NCBI RefSeq assembly: GCF_003075435.1
Contig: NZ_QCZJ01000002.1
Span: forward strand, 186,001 to 250,000
Length of the DNA stretch: 64,000 nucleotides
Direction: 5' to 3'
Source of the DNA: Terrimonas sp.
Lineage (GTDB): Bacteria > Bacteroidota > Bacteroidia > Chitinophagales > Chitinophagaceae
The position numbers were made by a program, and so were the translations under genes. Below, piece after piece: positions 61,136 to 64,000 of the stretch (positions are counted from its first letter, which is position 1; every line of letters begins with the position of its first letter). The notes below the pieces were generated by a model. That model saw only the letters and a program-made list of their open reading frames with translations, made no database searches and was not told where the DNA came from.

Positions 61136-61540
61136 TCATATAAGATCGGCCACCGTCTTTTTTTCAAGTATTCTTAATGTTGCATCACGTGCCAGTATAA
61201 GCGTATCGCGCAGGGCACAATTCTTTTCATCGCAGTTTTTACATCGCTCATAAAAGTTAAGGCTAACGCAGGGTAATAGTGCTATTGGCCCATCCAGCAG
61301 CCGCATAATGCGGGCTAATGTAATATCTGCAGGGCGTTCTTTGAAAAAGTAGCCTCCGCCTTTGCCTTTTTTACTGTCAAGGATGCCCACATTTTTAAGC
61401 TCCAGCAGAATATTTTCCAGGAATTTAAGGGGTATTTTTTTCTTACGGGATATTTCGGCAATAAGTATAGGCCCGTCTTTCTCAGCCTGCGCCATATACA
61501 TAAGCGCCTTAAATGCATATTGGGTCTTTTTAGAAAGCAT
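61136..61540 (-). CDS. Rrf2 family transcriptional regulator with cysteine cluster
   Basis: A 134-residue Rrf2 protein. The N-terminal winged helix is LSKKTQYAFKALMYMAQAEK with ILIAEISRKKKIPLKFLENI as the recognition part. A cysteine set in PCVSLNFYERCKNCDEKNC has the spacing range used by IscR/NsrR-type proteins to hold a Fe-S cluster. It may sense iron, nitric oxide or redox state. No obvious target gene adjoins it. Confidence 0.9.
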   Translation of the reverse strand: MLSKKTQYAFKALMYMAQAEKDGPILIAEISRKKKIPLKFLENILLELKNVGILDSKKGKGGGYFFKERPADITLARIMRLLDGPIALLPCVSLNFYERCKNCDEKNCALRDTLILARDATLRILEKKTVADLI

Positions 61541-62202
61541 ACGGCAATTTAGGAGGAATTATGTAAATGTAAAAATTTCACAGTTATTGATATGCAAGGG
61601 CGCTTAGTATATATGTTAATGCAGACGTGTTAATAAGCCCCGGATTGCTAAACTACCGGGAGGAGGGAAACGCAGATCTTCGCCCAAAATCAACAACAAT
61701 AGCAAAAATTGTCAATCTTTTTTTCATCGCAGAGTTTTGTAAACATTAGCGCTTAAAGAGCGAGCGTTCTCCGCGAAGTCTCTCCTCCGGGCAATGTGCG
61801 TTGGCAGGACTCTGCGGTAGACGGGGCATCAAAGATTGTAATTAAAACTGCTGCCATGTAAAGATGATGTAGATTTGACGAAACAAAGATGATGAGTACC
61901 CCTCGCAGAGTCCAGCTCACGCACAAAAGGCTCGGAGTTGAGACTCCGCGGAGAACCTAATTGTCAATCTTATTACCCTTATAACAGAACGTGGGATTGT
62001 AGACCCTTAATCAATTTTGTGCTTCGATATATTTCTGATGACCCTTATTTTTTATTGGTGTTCTTCATACAGGTGCATATTTTTATAACCGGTATGAGAG
62101 AACAGATGCCGGCAGAAGTAAAACTCAGGAAAAATGCAGAATAACTCTTAACCTTCAATGCTGCATAATACCTAACTTGGTAAATTAAAAAGCACCAATA
62201 CT
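61541..62202. other. 662-bp non-coding region with an inverted-repeat element
   Basis: No supported gene is seen on either strand. The centre is GC-richer than the surrounding intergenic DNA and holds the inverted-repeat element described separately (61707-61971). The right part (62150-62202) should contain the promoter of the DUF1684 gene. Confidence 0.6.
61707..61971. repeat. Inverted-repeat element bounded by 13-bp direct repeats
   Basis: An arm at 61766-61816 and its imperfect complement at 61904-61956 (about 51-53 bases, roughly 75-80% complementary by eye) surround an 87-base loop. The sequence AATTGTCAATCTT occurs at 61707-61719 and again at 61959-61971, the second copy beginning 2 bases beyond the right arm. 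The layout resembles a small non-autonomous mobile repeat (MITE) or a REP-like palindromic unit. No transposase is encoded. Confidence 0.65.
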
Positions 62203-62805
62203 ATGAAGTATTTCCTGGTTTTAATATTGATAATAAGCTTGCCGTGTTTTAGTCAGGATTATAAAACACAGTTGGCGGCATTCCGCAATACATATAAAGC
62301 GGAATTCCTGAAGGACAACCATTCACCATTAAACAAATCAGACCTGAAATTGCTGCGTTTTTATGATGCCGACAGCACATACAGGGTTACAGCGAAAGTG
62401 GAAATTTTACCTTCTGCTCCCGGCTTTATAATGCCTGTATTCAGCGGAACGGGAAGAGAGTATACAAGATATGCAGTGCTAGAATTTTTGCTAAAAGATC
62501 AACCTGTGAAGCTTACGGTATACAGAAGCACCGCTCTATCCGGCAACCCACAATATGTTGACTATTTGTTTTTACCTTTTACTGATAAAACAAACGGTGA
62601 AGATACTTACACAGGCGGGAGGTATATTGATCTTTCGGTAAAGGACTTTGCAAACGGAATGGTGATTATTGATTTTAACAAAGCATATAATCCATACTGT
62701 GCTTATAGCGCCGGCTACTCCTGCCCAAAGCCACCGGATGAAAATAAGCTGGATATTAAGATAGAAGCCGGGGAAAAAAAATTTGCAGGCAAAAAGAAGC
62801 ATTGA
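62203..62805 (+). CDS. Secreted DUF1684 domain protein
   Basis: A 200-residue protein with a signal peptide (MKYFLVLILIISLPCFSQ) followed by a DUF1684 domain. Diagnostic strings are FLKDNHSPLNKSDLKLLRFY, LFLPFTDKTNGEDTYTGGRY, and VIIDFNKAYNPYCAYSAGYS followed by CPKPPDENKLDI. The function of the family is not established. The protein is full length and ends in a basic tail (KKFAGKKKH). It is convergent with dapB, with a shared terminator between them. Confidence 0.9.
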   Translation: MKYFLVLILIISLPCFSQDYKTQLAAFRNTYKAEFLKDNHSPLNKSDLKLLRFYDADSTYRVTAKVEILPSAPGFIMPVFSGTGREYTRYAVLEFLLKDQPVKLTVYRSTALSGNPQYVDYLFLPFTDKTNGEDTYTGGRYIDLSVKDFANGMVIIDFNKAYNPYCAYSAGYSCPKPPDENKLDIKIEAGEKKFAGKKKH

Positions 62806-62837
62806 TTTTCCCGGGAAATTGTGCAGCAACGGGAAAA
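62806..62837. terminator. Bidirectional terminator between the DUF1684 and dapB genes
   Basis: TTTTCCCG (62806-62813) pairs with CGGGAAAA (62830-62837), flanked by GAT/ATC-type A/T runs on both sides. It sits between two convergent genes, so it can stop transcription from either side. Confidence 0.65.
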
Positions 62838-62849
62838 AATCAATAACTG

Positions 62850-63566
62850 TTATAAACCCAGCACATCCTGCATATTAAAAATGCCCTTTCTTCCATAAAT
62901 AAATTCAGCGGCTAAAACAGCGCCTAAGGCAAAACCGGACCGGTTATGGGCTGTATGTTTTATTTCAATATCGTCTATAGCTGATTTGTATGTGATGATA
63001 TGGGTGCCTGGCGCCGGATCTATACGTTTGCTTTCAATCACCAGGTCGGTTTTCTTTTCCGCTTTATTCAACACCCATTGTTTTTTAAAGGGGCTTACTT
63101 CCAGTATTTGCTCCGCCAGTGTAATAGCTGTACCACTGGGTGCATCAAGTTTTTGGGTATGATGTATTTCTTCTAATGATGGTTCATACTCAGCCTGTGA
63201 AGCCATCAGCTTTGCAAGTTTTTTATTGATCTCGAAAAATATATTTACACCTATACTGAAATTGCTGGCATATAAAAAAGCTCCATTCTGTTCTTTACAA
63301 TTCCAAACGGCTTCTTCATATTGCTTAAGCCAACCGGTTGAGCCACTTACAACAGGCACACCTGCTTCAAAGCATTTATTGATATTTTCAAACGCACTTT
63401 CCGGGCCGGTAAATTCAATAGCTACATCTGCTTTCCGGATATTTTCAATCGTATTATCTTCCAGGTTATCAATTGAAATTTTCAGCACGATTTCATGCTT
63501 ACGTTGCAGCGCAATTTCTTCAATGGCATGCCCCATTTTTCCGTAACCTATCAAAGCTATTTTCAT
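62850..63566 (-). CDS. dapB: 4-hydroxy-tetrahydrodipicolinate reductase
   Basis: A 238-residue DapB of the lysine/diaminopimelate pathway. The NAD(P)H-binding start is KIALIGYGKMGHAIEEIALQ; the middle has VAIEFTGPESAFENINKC and VVSGSTGWLKQYEEAVWNCK. The catalytic His-Lys region is EEIHHTQKLDAPSGTAITLA and the C-terminus has TAHNRSGFALGAVLAAEFIY. It is full length but about 30 residues shorter than E. coli DapB, as is usual in Bacteroidota. It starts 9 bp after the DUF5683 gene on the same strand. Confidence 0.95.
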   Translation of the reverse strand: MKIALIGYGKMGHAIEEIALQRKHEIVLKISIDNLEDNTIENIRKADVAIEFTGPESAFENINKCFEAGVPVVSGSTGWLKQYEEAVWNCKEQNGAFLYASNFSIGVNIFFEINKKLAKLMASQAEYEPSLEEIHHTQKLDAPSGTAITLAEQILEVSPFKKQWVLNKAEKKTDLVIESKRIDPAPGTHIITYKSAIDDIEIKHTAHNRSGFALGAVLAAEFIYGRKGIFNMQDVLGL

Positions 63567-63575
63567 GCGTTTTTT

Positions 63576-64000
63576 TTAGTTGGCAAATATAGGCGTTTTG
63601 CGGCGTGGCGGTGAGGTGGAAGCTATATGATTTTTACCAATATTGAATACGATGCTCAGTCCCGCAGTATTTGCCATAGGAGAGAGGCCTGGTTTTAACT
63701 GTATGCTAAGATCATCACTTACATTAAAATCTCTGAGATGCCCGTCAACGGCTGCATCCATCACTTGTAATCCCCACAATGCAATAAATGCAAGTACAGA
63801 ATAGTCTACGTTCTTTCTGAATTCACTACGGTAATTTTTTAATCCTGCCTGGTCTCTCGCATCCACAAATGGTTTAAGTTGCGGATATACACTTTCATAG
63901 CCCGATGAGTCACCTAAATTCATCATGCTATATAATGTGTTGTAAGCAAACCTCGTCCGGTTAAACCATTTCAGGTTATCTGTAAACGTATATACCGGTA
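63576..64000 (-). CDS. DUF5683 domain protein (5' part beyond the window)
   Basis: An open frame running from the right edge to a stop at 63576, at least 141 residues. An internal ATG at 63926 exists, but the frame continues upstream without a stop (WFNRTRFAYNTLYSMMNLGD). It carries YRSEFRKNVDYSVLAFIALW and GLQVMDAAVDGHLRDFNVSD, which I recognise as the DUF5683 pattern of Bacteroidota envelope proteins. Function unknown. It lies just upstream of dapB. Confidence 0.75.
   Translation of the reverse strand, partial: PVYTFTDNLKWFNRTRFAYNTLYSMMNLGDSSGYESVYPQLKPFVDARDQAGLKNYRSEFRKNVDYSVLAFIALWGLQVMDAAVDGHLRDFNVSDDLSIQLKPGLSPMANTAGLSIVFNIGKNHIASTSPPRRKTPIFAN

Overview
The window looks like a chromosomal segment of a Bacteroidota bacterium, most likely of the Chitinophagaceae. 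Reasons: a SusC/SusD pair, GH97 and DUF5107 proteins, IntDOT-like recombinase and RteC, AT-rich intergenic spacers with TAnnTTTG (-7) type promoter boxes, and few Shine-Dalgarno sites. No species can be named from sequence alone.

Region 1 (1-15.8 kb) is a polysaccharide/oligosaccharide utilisation locus: an AraC regulator facing away from a DUF5107-TPR protein, then SusC, SusD, a GH97 alpha-glycosidase of the retaining (galactosidase-like) type, an aldose 1-epimerase, an MFS sugar porter and a secreted sialidase. Together they would bind, import, hydrolyse and take up a glycan.

Region 2 (15.9-44.6 kb) is an accessory island in which every gene is on the minus strand, ending next to a tRNA-Ser(TGA). 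It appears to be two mobile elements fused head to tail. The inner one carries a defence operon: small protein, XRE regulator, Vsr nuclease, 99-aa protein, 5mC methyltransferase, MORC/MutL-like GHKL ATPase, Z1 helicase-like ATPase, PD-(D/E)XK protein and AIPR protein, followed by a HipA-like kinase/DUF3037 pair. The outer one carries an intact tyrosine recombinase, an RteC regulator, a replication-like module, and a cargo of copper/respiration-related genes: SCO, a CKGSC secreted protein, AraC, TonB receptor, two DJ-1/PfpI proteins (one fused to YHS), several micro-proteins, and two tandem CydA-like membrane proteins each with a C-terminal cytochrome c domain. A chimeric pseudogene (truncated ATPase joined to a deleted recombinase) marks the junction between the two elements.

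Region 3 (44.9-50.6 kb) is core chromosome: glutamate dehydrogenase, cytochrome c maturation CcmB/C/D, thymidine kinase, and Kdo transferase. Region 4 (50.7-58.1 kb) is a seven-gene NDP-sugar operon (aminotransferase, UDP-glucose dehydrogenase, UDP-glucuronate decarboxylase, a second nucleotide-sugar dehydrogenase, RfbB, RfbC, RfbD) that feeds surface polysaccharide synthesis; no rfbA or glycosyltransferase is in view. Region 5 (58-64 kb) has a GCS2-type carboxylate-amine ligase next to an ATP-grasp enzyme, an esterase, an Rrf2 regulator, an intergenic inverted-repeat element, a DUF1684 protein, DapB and a truncated DUF5683 gene at the window edge.
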